Assembly (NCBI GenBank): GCA_963729795.1 | Contig: CAVSPC010000040.1 | Span: forward strand, 70,959-134,958 | Direction of reading: 5' to 3' | DNA: 64,000 bases | Source: CAWBBA01 sp963729795 | GTDB lineage: Bacteria; Desulfobacterota; Desulfomonilia; Desulfomonilales; Desulfomonilaceae | Part shown: positions 24,584 through 32,818 of the stretch, piece by piece | How the letters are laid out: each line of letters begins with the position of its first letter | Numbering within the stretch: the stretch's first letter is position 1 | Notes under the pieces: model-generated | Seen by the model: only the letters and a program-made list of their open reading frames with translations | Database searches by the model: none | What the model was told of the DNA's origin: nothing | Made by a program: the position numbers and the translations under genes

Positions 24584-25014
24584 CCTGTCAGGCCTGTCGA
24601 AAACTTCATATCTGTGCGATAGTATTATACATAACGACCGACAAGGATGATTGTGTGCTTGTCGATACGCGTCGAGCTAACACGGTTATATCTAATTATT
24701 CCGCTATCATAGATGTGCGACAGGGGTGTGACAGGGCTTTTTGCAAGGCCTGTCGGTGTAATGTGCAGTAAACAAGCCAGAAAAACACGATTCCGACAGG
24801 CACGACATGGGTGACAGGCGTTTTCGGCATTACAAAAATCATCACTCATCAAGAAAAGTGATCCTATCCTAAATCGCCCGATTTAAAAAATTCCCTATAT
24901 ACTTCTCTAAAGTATGTCGTCTCTGTCAATATATTTATATATATTTATTATTCTTATTCTTTTTATACGACAGGGGCATCTTCGAGCCCTGTCGTTTGCC
25001 TGTCGTCCCTGTCA
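24584..25014. other. Candidate replication origin: YGACAGG heptamers around an AT-rich block
   Basis: The heptamer (C/T)GACAGG, either orientation, occurs at 24584, 24593, 24718, 24729, 24749, 24794, 24812, 24968, 24988, 24999 and 25008. A strongly AT-rich stretch lies at about 24870-24965. Further copies lie near 25710 and 25755. Dense short iterons beside AT-rich DNA and next to a primase-helicase gene are typical of plasmid and phage origins. No gene is present here. Confidence 0.55.
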
Positions 25015-25063
25015 TTATGTCATGATATTAATGGGATAGCCGATGGCCATCCCGGTGATTCAT

Positions 25064-25564
25064 CTATGTTTCTACTGAAAAGGAAGTAATCATAATGGCT
25101 TCTGGTGATTGTGACCGTAATTCGCTGGTCCAAGCGTCAAGTGCACTGACTTTCATTTCGGGGATGAATTGCAGATGGGCTGTGCATTTGCAATCTGAAG
25201 AGCCAAATCCTTTGACGGGGAAAATTCCTTTGAGAACAAGAGCTGTCTCGTCGTTGATGACGCACTCCTCTGCGGCTTTCCCAGGATAGACCAGAATCTC
25301 CTCAACGCGAGCTTGCTGGAGGACATAATCAATGTGCCACCTCAGTCTCTTTTCTTTTCTCAAATGGCGCTCAATTCTTTTGCCGAGGCCCCTTGAAGCC
25401 CTTCCTGTGTAGATGTATGTACCACGGAGAAATCTACAGGAGCCCAGTGCACCGACGGCAACGGTCACATCGTGCTCCAATCGAAAAATGAGTTGATACG
25501 CGCCCGAATCAGTTTCATAGTACCGACCTTGATTTTCTTGGGCTGCCGGGTCGGACAACTTCAT
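25064..25564 (-). CDS. GIY-YIG nuclease-family protein (DUF123-like)
   Basis: 166 residues from ATG 25564 (AGGA upstream). The motif GTYIYTGRASRGLGKRIERH (about 49-68) is the GIY-YIG element with its conserved Arg. LRWHIDYVL supplies the His, and GFGSSDCKCTAHL (about 130) is the Cys/His signature of the DUF123 subgroup. Predicted metal-dependent DNA endonuclease or structure-specific nuclease. It lies between the origin-like repeats and the primase gene. Confidence 0.8.
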   Translation of the reverse strand: MKLSDPAAQENQGRYYETDSGAYQLIFRLEHDVTVAVGALGSCRFLRGTYIYTGRASRGLGKRIERHLRKEKRLRWHIDYVLQQARVEEILVYPGKAAEECVINDETALVLKGIFPVKGFGSSDCKCTAHLQFIPEMKVSALDAWTSELRSQSPEAIMITSFSVET

Positions 25565-25808
25565 CACAGAATTCCTATTGAATAACAACGTTTCCTTTAA
25601 TCGCAGCACCCCGTCAAGGGCGAAGAGACCGCTTCCATCACATGGCCCGGCTGATTACGAATATCAACGTTCTCCTTCAACCGACAGCCCTCGACAAGGC
25701 TTGTGAAAGGCCTGTCACCCTAAAGCAATGCAATATCAGTGTATTGACACGACGACAAGGTTGACAGGCCAAATTGAAAGGAAGCCTAGATGGTTCCTGG
25801 GTCGTAGG

Positions 25809-28376
25809 CTACGTAACCTGATAGTTTTCCGCGACCCGTTTCAGCCCCTCCACCCTGATATGATAGAGGGTGCAGGTCCTGTCCGTCGAACGGCGGCTTC
25901 CAGATACGATACCAAGTTTCTTGATTAACGTCCCCATGAACGGCTTCGTCACCATCATATTGAGATCAATCCCGTTGTTCCTGAGATAAGCGACGAATCT
26001 GCTATGGAGTTCATCGCTCCTGAACCAATCATCCTTTGTAACGGAGTCCACGAGAAACTGGAGAAGGACATTTTCAGGGGCGGATTTGTTGTACTCGGCA
26101 ACCTTGTTGCGATACGCCGCATTTTGGAATGCGATCAAGCTCTCTTCCACACCGTCGATACCGGTGGCGCGCCCTACGGCCAATATCGGTTTGAACAAAT
26201 TAAATTCACGGTCACCGAACTCCACCGCTTCAGGCGGCCTGATCTCCTCGTAAATCTTCTTCACAGTAGGGGCATAGGTCATTGCCACGAGAAACAAGGC
26301 GTCACGAATTTCCCGAAAATCAGGATTATTCAGGTTCACCTCCTTTTCCTTGATCTCGGGTTTGAACGATCTCTGCATGGTAATCTGCACCGTTCGAGAA
26401 GCCAACGTGTCCTCCAAGCCCTCAATGGAAGCGAACGCACGAGGACCGTAGTTACCCATACGCTTCACCCTTAACCCGTCTTTTTCCTTTTCAGTCCTGA
26501 GCACCGATGAACCCGCTTCATATCCGCCAAGCAACAACGCTCGTTTGTCGCTGAAGCCTTTCTCTTTAAGGTCCTCGGTTTCATCCATAAACAGTGTCGG
26601 GCGAAAGGCCTCGATTATCCGAAACTGCGACGCCGGGGTAATCGATACCGACATAATCCCATTGAAGCAGATACAGGACATAAGCTTCATGGTCTTGGAT
26701 TTACCGACGTTTTTTGTCCCGGTGAAATGGATGTATGGATAGTAGTTGAACATCGGGTGCAAATACGTCCCGATGATCCAACAGGTCAAAAACACATGGG
26801 TATTCTCGTCGGGGAAGTCCACGTTTCTCCTCAGAAGGGTGTGAATTCGCCTGAATGTAGGGACAATTTCTCCAGTGAGCACTCCACGGACAAACCCCAT
26901 GATTACGTGAGTTGAATAACGGGCAGCGTCACCCATACCCTCGACGGTGCTTACATAACCCCGCTTGAGCAATTCGGACGATTCCAAACGAAAGAATTCC
27001 CGGTCGGATGTGACAATGAAAGGAACCCACTCTATGGCTCCCGTCTCAGGATTCGCTGTTGCCTGTGGGACAGACATAATGAAGGTGTCATCCGCCATGT
27101 CCAGTGCAGGGTGAATGACCCTTTTGTCGGTCAAGTCGAGAAATCCGAGCGACTCGTCCAATGCGGCAAGAGACGCTATGTGATCTTCCACCGCTTTTTT
27201 TGGTACGCCCAATTTTCCCGCAATCCGCTTTACCGTAGCCTCGCGTTCAAGCGGCAGCATATCCCGCACCCGGCGGAGGACTGTTTCCAACATGCGTATC
27301 TTGTCTTCCAATTCCAGTCCGTCATCCAAATGCTGAATTTCGAACTGCACAGGAGGAACGGCAGTGGTCAGACGATCTTTGAATTCGTCCACGTTGTGGT
27401 TTTGGAAGAAATCGTTCGGGTCCTCGGAGCCGAAATCGATGATTCGAACCTCTTTGCCGAGATCCTCTACCTCATATGCGGACTTGAGTGCAGCTTTTTG
27501 TCCTGCCGCATCGCCGTCAAAGCCAACATAAACGCGGCGGACTCGGGATTCTTGAACCAACTTTTTGTTCTGCGGCGTCGAGAATCCCTGGGTCCCGAAG
27601 GTGGCCACGGCATTCTTGTACCCTTTATCTATAAGAGCCAATGCGTCGAACACGCCTTCCACGGCTATGATCTCCTCCCGGCGTGAATTCCAATTGAAGG
27701 GGCCTTCTCCGATTATGACGCGATCATTGCTCATACGCAGGTGGCGCACTTCGTCGTCATCGTCTATTGCACGTCCATAGAAACTGATCACCTGACCGTT
27801 GACACGGATCGGGACGATGATCTTATCCCTGAAAAAATCCTGACCGTATTGGTTCAACAGGCCTGCTGCCGAGATCACCGTCTCTCCGAAACCTTCATTG
27901 AGGAGGCCATCCCGCAAATGCGTTTTGCCTGTGGTCATTCCAATGAGGTAACGTTCCGCCGTTTTGCGGGAAATACCTCGCCCGATTACATATGGCAAGG
28001 CGTCATCGAGGTTGCGAGCGTAAATACGCGCTGCGGCCCGAAGGCACGCTCTCACCTGTTCGCACTGTTGCAGCTCTTCACCTGCCGGGATGGGATCGAT
28101 ACCGATCCGATTAGCCAATGTATTGACGGCATCCAGAAAAGAGCCGCCTTCGATTGCTTCAACAAGATCCACGGCGTTGCCGTGAGTTCGGCAATGCGGC
28201 GTAACGCAATGGTATGTCTGCGTTTCGGAGTCGAAACACAGCGTGCGTTCGTGGTTCGAGTGACCTTCTAAGCAGGTCGTTCGGTCATTTTCATCGAGAC
28301 CGAGTTCATAACTGTTTGCAATGTCGATAATATCGACTGATTCGATGATGTGGCTGATTTGCTCAGCAATTCTCAT
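25809..28376 (-). CDS. Primase-helicase: CHC2 zinc finger, TOPRIM and P-loop NTPase
   Basis: About 855 residues; ATG 28376 chosen (MRIAEQISHIIESV). Numbering from a Met seven residues earlier: the zinc motif CLEGHSNHERTLCF...YHCVTPHC lies at 42-69. The TOPRIM core has IAVEGVFDALALI (Glu 247) and VYVGFDGDAAGQKA (acidic pair 294-296), then a DnaG-like helical segment (LPLEREATVKRIAGKLGVPK). A second half carries Walker A FTGTKNVGKSKT (558-569) and Walker B TLFMDETE (601-608), with an arginine-rich region after it. This combination would synthesise primers and unwind DNA for autonomous replication of the element. The gene directly flanks the putative origin. No frameshift. Confidence 0.9.
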   Translation of the reverse strand: MRIAEQISHIIESVDIIDIANSYELGLDENDRTTCLEGHSNHERTLCFDSETQTYHCVTPHCRTHGNAVDLVEAIEGGSFLDAVNTLANRIGIDPIPAGEELQQCEQVRACLRAAARIYARNLDDALPYVIGRGISRKTAERYLIGMTTGKTHLRDGLLNEGFGETVISAAGLLNQYGQDFFRDKIIVPIRVNGQVISFYGRAIDDDDEVRHLRMSNDRVIIGEGPFNWNSRREEIIAVEGVFDALALIDKGYKNAVATFGTQGFSTPQNKKLVQESRVRRVYVGFDGDAAGQKAALKSAYEVEDLGKEVRIIDFGSEDPNDFFQNHNVDEFKDRLTTAVPPVQFEIQHLDDGLELEDKIRMLETVLRRVRDMLPLEREATVKRIAGKLGVPKKAVEDHIASLAALDESLGFLDLTDKRVIHPALDMADDTFIMSVPQATANPETGAIEWVPFIVTSDREFFRLESSELLKRGYVSTVEGMGDAARYSTHVIMGFVRGVLTGEIVPTFRRIHTLLRRNVDFPDENTHVFLTCWIIGTYLHPMFNYYPYIHFTGTKNVGKSKTMKLMSCICFNGIMSVSITPASQFRIIEAFRPTLFMDETEDLKEKGFSDKRALLLGGYEAGSSVLRTEKEKDGLRVKRMGNYGPRAFASIEGLEDTLASRTVQITMQRSFKPEIKEKEVNLNNPDFREIRDALFLVAMTYAPTVKKIYEEIRPPEAVEFGDREFNLFKPILAVGRATGIDGVEESLIAFQNAAYRNKVAEYNKSAPENVLLQFLVDSVTKDDWFRSDELHSRFVAYLRNNGIDLNMMVTKPFMGTLIKKLGIVSGSRRSTDRTCTLYHIRVEGLKRVAENYQVT

Positions 28377-28532
28377 GATGAAATTCTCCCATCTCACAGC
28401 TTGTCAGGTCGATATTCTTTTGACCCGATTAGAAGACAGGAGGTGTAATGAGAGGGTCCTCCTTTACCCATTGGATTTCCTCCGCCTTCCGCCTATAAAG
28501 ACGGATGTCTTTGACAATTTCTTACACAAGAA

Positions 28533-28560
28533 CAAAAAAAGAGCGGGCTGAGCCCGCTCT
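28533..28560 (-). terminator. Rho-independent terminator of the sigma-factor gene
   Basis: On the minus strand AGAGCGGGCT-C-AGCCCGCTCT is followed by TTTTTTTGTTC, 20 bp after the stop of the sigma-like gene. Confidence 0.85.
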
Positions 28561-28579
28561 GAAGTTCGAATTCGATTTA

Positions 28580-29362
28580 CTACATTGATGAATTTACTAC
28601 CTTGAGACCTTTTAGAGCGTTCACTCGGGTCTTCTTCTTTTTGCCTCCGCCGCGCCTGATAACCTCTCGGTACATTTCTGGGCTTTTCCCCTTGAGAAGT
28701 TTTCGAGCGGTTTCCTGTGCGCGGTTTGCTCTATTCGTCATGTTGCCGGGATCTAAACCAAGCTCATGAGCTATCTCCGTCTTGGTCAGTTCGTCCAAAA
28801 GCCCCAGGACTATCTTGCGGTCAATCGGGCGAAGGTCCTCCAGGACCTCCTTGGCAAGATCCTCGAACTGCCAGAATGTCCATAGCTTGTCAGGTCGCAG
28901 ATACCGGGGCCATATAAGCCGTTCGATGTCATCCTTGGTGAGAGACTCGCTCCCATCTTCGTCAAGGATTGGCTGGGGATGCCCCAAGTTCTTGTTACGG
29001 CTGCCTTTCGCCCGAATAATATCGGTGCCATAATGTTTTACAGCAACGAACAGGTAATTTTCTATTCCGCCATCGGTTTTGTCCCGAAGACCTCCGACTC
29101 CAGAATCGGCCTTTTCTCGAAGGCTACTGCCCTTTAATTTACTTGAACCACGCAACGCGAGATTACCCAAAATATCATGGGCAATTTCATCGGCCTCCAT
29201 GCTGGTTTCCAGTGTCTTGGTAATGCCGGAAAATTTGACTAGTTTGGTTACGACAGGGAAATAGTGGTTGTATAATTCTCCCCAGCCTTCATCGTAATTG
29301 CCATTAGTAATAGCTTCAAGGCCGGGAACTTCTGCGACTGCGGTTTGTTCTGCGATAGGCAT
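28580..29362 (-). CDS. RNA polymerase sigma factor-like protein
   Basis: 260 residues. Region 2-like: GWGELYNHYFPVVTKLVKFS with EADEIAHDILGNLALRG. An insert and GGIENYLFVAVKHYGTDIIR follow, where ECF factors have the -10 recognition helix. Region 4-like: LRPIDRKIVLGLLDELTKTE and IAHELGLDPGNMTNRANRAQ, a good HTH. The C-terminal tail is very basic. It resembles ECF or phage-encoded sigma factors and could direct transcription of island genes. It is followed by a strong terminator. Confidence 0.75.
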   Translation of the reverse strand: MPIAEQTAVAEVPGLEAITNGNYDEGWGELYNHYFPVVTKLVKFSGITKTLETSMEADEIAHDILGNLALRGSSKLKGSSLREKADSGVGGLRDKTDGGIENYLFVAVKHYGTDIIRAKGSRNKNLGHPQPILDEDGSESLTKDDIERLIWPRYLRPDKLWTFWQFEDLAKEVLEDLRPIDRKIVLGLLDELTKTEIAHELGLDPGNMTNRANRAQETARKLLKGKSPEMYREVIRRGGGKKKKTRVNALKGLKVVNSSM

Positions 29363-29821
29363 TCCTCGCGCTCCTTTTTAAGGAGCAACGGGGAAACATA
29401 TCACCGCCGTCGCAGGTTAACGAAAAGCCTCTTGGATCTATCCAACTCCTTTTATAGCAGGGAGTCAATCTGCAAGTAATTTCCTAAGCCTATTTTATCA
29501 ATTCTCAAGAGACCGTTTTTTTCCGTCGTCTGGGGTGGCCAGCCCTCTAAAAGCCGCTGTTTTCTTTTCTCCTAATCAGGATTTCAGCCGATAAAATCGG
29601 CGGGACCTTTTTTAATACTTGAGGCAGAAGCGGCTGTCAAGAAAAAAATGGACGTTGAGTAACCCCATGAATACAGTAGACGAAGCATAGTCAGAGGATT
29701 TTTCTCGATTTTCTGGGAGTGCATATGTTAAGAATAGAGGCAATCAACGGTTCTTGACAGCTTATCCACCAAACAGCGCCGCGTCTGTCTATCGAGCCAA
29801 TAAGAGAGAAGGTCTTCCAAA
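29363..29821. other. Divergent intergenic region
   Basis: About 460 bp between the minus-strand sigma gene and the plus-strand methyltransferase-fold gene. TTGACA (29754-29759) is followed at once by TTATCCACC (29762-29770), eight of nine bases of a DnaA box. A hairpin CCGAT-AAA-ATCGG near 29588-29600, followed by GCGGGACCTTTTTT, could terminate transcription. No coding sequence seen. Confidence 0.4.
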
Positions 29822-30922
29822 GTGAAAAAAATAGGCTTCACAAAGCGATCTCTTCTCAAAAGAACGTTTCCCGAATTTCAAGAGTGGGCGACTGAAAACG
29901 AAGTCATTGAACGAGACCTCATGAAGTATGCGTCTGGGCTCAAGGACTTGCTGAAAATCGCAGTGCGGGATGAGGTTGACCGCAAAAAATTTGGGACAGC
30001 ACTCTTGGAAACAACAGGACAGATGGCGAACATTAACTTTGATCTTGAGTACGTAGGACTTGCTTATGCTGCCCGCTTTTTCTTGGATCGATACGTCAGG
30101 TTGAGACATATTTTGCCCAAGCTCTGGGAATACGGGGTGCTGCCCGTGGGAACCAACGAACTAAAAATTCTTGATCTTGGTACAGGTCCCGGAAATGCCC
30201 TGTTTGCTCTGCACGATCTTTATCAAGATATTAATGCCTTCGCCAAAGTCAATGAACCCCGCTTGGAAACCCAAGTTGAAGCGCTTCGATACGTGGAGCA
30301 AAGTCATGAAATGAGGGGGTTTCTCACGCGATTTTCGGAGTCTTTTATACGCACCGAAGTTTGGGGTATCGAGGAGGATTTGAAAAATCTCGATCTGATT
30401 CAAGATAGAGGGGGTATGAGACGGCGCCTGATTGGAGATTGGGCTCAAGCGGATGAGGAAACCAGCTACGAGGGGATAGTCCACTATGTGGATCATGTCG
30501 ATACAGGGTGGAAGAACAAGTTTAGGCATAATATCGTAATCTGTATGTACATGTTCACGACGGAGGAGAGGATGCAAGAGCATGAATACAATTTCGGAAC
30601 CGCCTTGAGAATGCTCAATAATGGCGGAATAGGAATGTTGGTAGGATATCCAGTGAAAGGTCACGACGTTATATTCGAAACGGCTGATCAATTGGCCCAA
30701 TCGGCAGGATGCAAAATAATGAAGTTTGAGCAGCTGGAATATTTCAAGCACAAATTGAGTGACCGAGAAAGAAAGATCATTAAGGGCGTGCTTAATGAAC
30801 TCCGCGAGCTTGTGAAAGGACACAAAGTAAGCGAATACAAGATCTTCAAAGTAGATAAAAAAGGAGACTTCAGAGTACGCATCTACCGCAAAGGCCGTTG
30901 GATCAATTCTGAAAAGACATAG
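29822..30922 (+). CDS. SAM-dependent methyltransferase-fold protein, function unknown
   Basis: 366 residues; GTG 29822 after AGAGAAGG. Motif I of class I methyltransferases is clear: LKILDLGTGPGNALFALHDL (about 114-133). NIVICMYMFTTEERMQEH (about 240) and NNGGIGMLVGYPVKGHDVIF (about 265) fit motifs IV and V. The N-terminal 110 residues are helical and the C terminus is basic. No DNA-methylase NPPY-type motif is present, so the substrate may be protein, RNA or a small molecule. It stands alone with no operon partner. Confidence 0.6.
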   Translation: MKKIGFTKRSLLKRTFPEFQEWATENEVIERDLMKYASGLKDLLKIAVRDEVDRKKFGTALLETTGQMANINFDLEYVGLAYAARFFLDRYVRLRHILPKLWEYGVLPVGTNELKILDLGTGPGNALFALHDLYQDINAFAKVNEPRLETQVEALRYVEQSHEMRGFLTRFSESFIRTEVWGIEEDLKNLDLIQDRGGMRRRLIGDWAQADEETSYEGIVHYVDHVDTGWKNKFRHNIVICMYMFTTEERMQEHEYNFGTALRMLNNGGIGMLVGYPVKGHDVIFETADQLAQSAGCKIMKFEQLEYFKHKLSDRERKIIKGVLNELRELVKGHKVSEYKIFKVDKKGDFRVRIYRKGRWINSEKT

Positions 30923-30996
30923 GAGTGCCCCGTGCTATCCCTGCAGCGGACTCATGAGGGAGAGAACATCGGTTCCCGAGATGGCCTACATACGAA

Positions 30997-31245
30997 GTGG
31001 AGCGACAATTTCGAGTGACTTGGACTCAGCAGATTGAAGCGGACTTGATCAAAACCGCAATGTTGCGGCTTGATCGGATCTCCCGGCACCGGAACATCAA
31101 GGCCCGCATAGTCATGGTGATCCACGATGCTTTGTGGGCGGAGTGTCCCAAAGAGGAAGCAGACCGGGTAAGGCATTTGATAAAGAAAATGATGATTACG
31201 GCTGGGAAGCTTCGGGTGCCGTTGGACGTGGACATCGAATGCTGA
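30997..31245 (+). pseudogene. Family-A DNA polymerase, 3' fragment
   Basis: Only the C-terminal 80 codons remain: ADLIKTAMLRLDR, then the motif C segment MVIHDALWAECPKEEADRVR and the end LRVPLDVDIEC. HDALW parallels the HDGIW of the larger polymerase at 10622, indicating the same plasmid/phage subfamily. The upstream palm, thumb and fingers are missing. Confidence 0.75.
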
Positions 31246-31328
31246 TTATCACCGGCTTGTGTCGTGAAGCAAGGTATCTTGCCACACGAAGTTCCATTGG
31301 AAGTGGATATCGAATGCTGATTATAACT
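31214..31328 (+). repeat. Duplicated polymerase 3' end
   Basis: The last codons of the polymerase fragment (VPLDVDIEC and stop, then TTATCACC) recur 69 bp later in diverged form (VPLEVDIEC and stop at 31318-31320, then TTATAACT). Two related but distinct polymerase genes appear to have left only their tails. Confidence 0.6.
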
Positions 31329-31745
31329 ACATTTGAACAAATGAATTTGATGCGTCAACTCATGTTGATACGCGCATCGTCTTCTCCCATTGAGGCACGG
31401 TCTTAGGCCGCACGGCAAGGCACTATACTAACCATGCACTTATTTTACCGTGATAACGGTAGCCTGGAATTTGTCACCGAATCGGTGAAAAATTAGTAAT
31501 TATTCTCCTTCGGTACGTGGGGCGGCCTGTTGGAGTTCCCCCGAATTGAAAACTACATGATTTTGCCTGCTTGAGCGTGCCTTTGAGTTTGTGATCGAAT
31601 CGATTCCATAACCGGGTTCACGGGTTGCAGGACGGTACACGTTAGGCATTCGGACCAAGGTATCAGGATGTCCTGACACCTTATTTTGATGGAACAGTCG
31701 GGGTCGCCATTACCAAAAGGACCGACCGACCAAGCGATTTGATAT

Positions 31746-31889
31746 CTAATCAATAATACTGGACAGCTCTTGTCTCAGAGTAGACCCTTTAAGGATCTGC
31801 TCTACATGAGGCACTTTCCCAAGTAAATAGACAAAAGCCACGTCCTCGTCTCCATTGACGAGGTAGCTTTCGGCTGGGCGGGGAATCAT
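31746..31889 (-). CDS. Small hypothetical protein
   Basis: 47 residues from ATG 31889, GAGG upstream: MIPRPAESYLVNGDEDVAFV, then YLLGKVPHVEQILKGSTLRQ. The composition is protein-like and the frame clean. Family unknown. It may form a loose minus-strand cluster with the two small frames at 32044-32564. Confidence 0.35.
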   Translation of the reverse strand: MIPRPAESYLVNGDEDVAFVYLLGKVPHVEQILKGSTLRQELSSIID

Positions 31890-32043
31890 GAATGAGATCC
31901 TCGAAAACCACTGTGAGGGACTCGGGACATGGTTGCGGGTCCGGAAGAGGAGTTTTGAGAAGCTGCAATTGGTCCCTGCGTCGTCGTTTTGATGAAGGGG
32001 GTGAACCTAAAGTGCACCCCTTCTTCCAGGTCTCCTTTCTCGG

Positions 32044-32388
32044 TTAATTCTTGTACTGACTTAAGTAAGGCACGGGGGCTACCCTGAGAATAAAATCCTC
32101 TTCTGCTTCAGCCTCTGGGATAACATATCTCACAGGCCCGAGAGAATAAGATCCTACTTTCTGCCTCAGAATCGACCTCGCAACCGGTACCGTCGGAGCA
32201 GGCTTCTCTACCATAGGGTCAGCAAAGTCAGACGTCGGCGGTGGGGGAGATTTCATGGGAGATGATATCAGTACCCGTGAAAGCGGCTTCAATAGCCCAT
32301 GATCGCTTTCTTTAAGACTGACCATCCCACGCTTAGGGTGCCTTTTTGAAAGAATTCGCTCCGTTTGCCCTTCACGTGCTCCTCCCAT
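32044..32388 (-). CDS. Hypothetical protein, coupled to the preceding small gene
   Basis: 114 residues from ATG 32388. The Pro-rich middle (SPMKSPPPPTSDFADPMVEK) is followed by a more structured end (SYSLGPVRYVIPEAEAEEDF). Its ATG overlaps the stop of the upstream frame as TGATG, suggesting coupled translation. Nothing recognised. Confidence 0.35.
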   Translation of the reverse strand: MGGAREGQTERILSKRHPKRGMVSLKESDHGLLKPLSRVLISSPMKSPPPPTSDFADPMVEKPAPTVPVARSILRQKVGSYSLGPVRYVIPEAEAEEDFILRVAPVPYLSQYKN

Positions 32389-32564
32389 CAATATTCCAGT
32401 GTCGAAGCCGATTTACAGTCCTGCCACCGATTCAGAATAGGTGGGTCTCCCGATGGTGAACCGACAGTACCCAGCGAAGCTCGGGGAACCCTAGGACAGT
32501 TCTGGCCCTCCCAATCATCAAAAAGTTGGCCGTCAATCTGTTGGCGTATTTGCCTCTCGCTCAT
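32388..32564 (-). CDS. Small hypothetical protein
   Basis: 58 residues from ATG 32564 with AGGA upstream: MSERQIRQQIDGQLFDDWEG, then a Ser/Gly/Pro-rich tail. The stop overlaps the start of the next frame in TGATG. Function unknown. Confidence 0.33.
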   Translation of the reverse strand: MSERQIRQQIDGQLFDDWEGQNCPRVPRASLGTVGSPSGDPPILNRWQDCKSASTLEY

Positions 32565-32818
32565 ATCAAGTCCTGTGGAAAAAACGCACAGACCGGAATT
32601 CGGGTTGACCAAGCCTCGAGGGGTGGGATATGTACCGACACAGCACTGAAGGAGATTTTGCATCAGTTTGGTGACGCGATTACTTATGGCGCGTGTTCCG
32701 GCACACTGTAAGCCGCCGCTATCTCAGGTATGGGGCAAGAAGGCCATCACGAACAAACTGCGGAATAGGTCTGTGAGTGGCTTCGCTTGAATCTCCAAAA
32801 GGGTGAAGGGATTTTTCA

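Noticed and set aside
24252..25014. Possible CRISPR array
   Set aside because: The repeats are imperfect, of two different kinds (about 80-bp units and 7-bp heptamers), with no uniform repeat-spacer pattern and no cas1/cas2 nearby.
27111..27686. 191-codon plus-strand frame within the primase region
   Set aside because: Antisense of the TOPRIM part of the primase-helicase; no ribosome binding site or recognisable domain.
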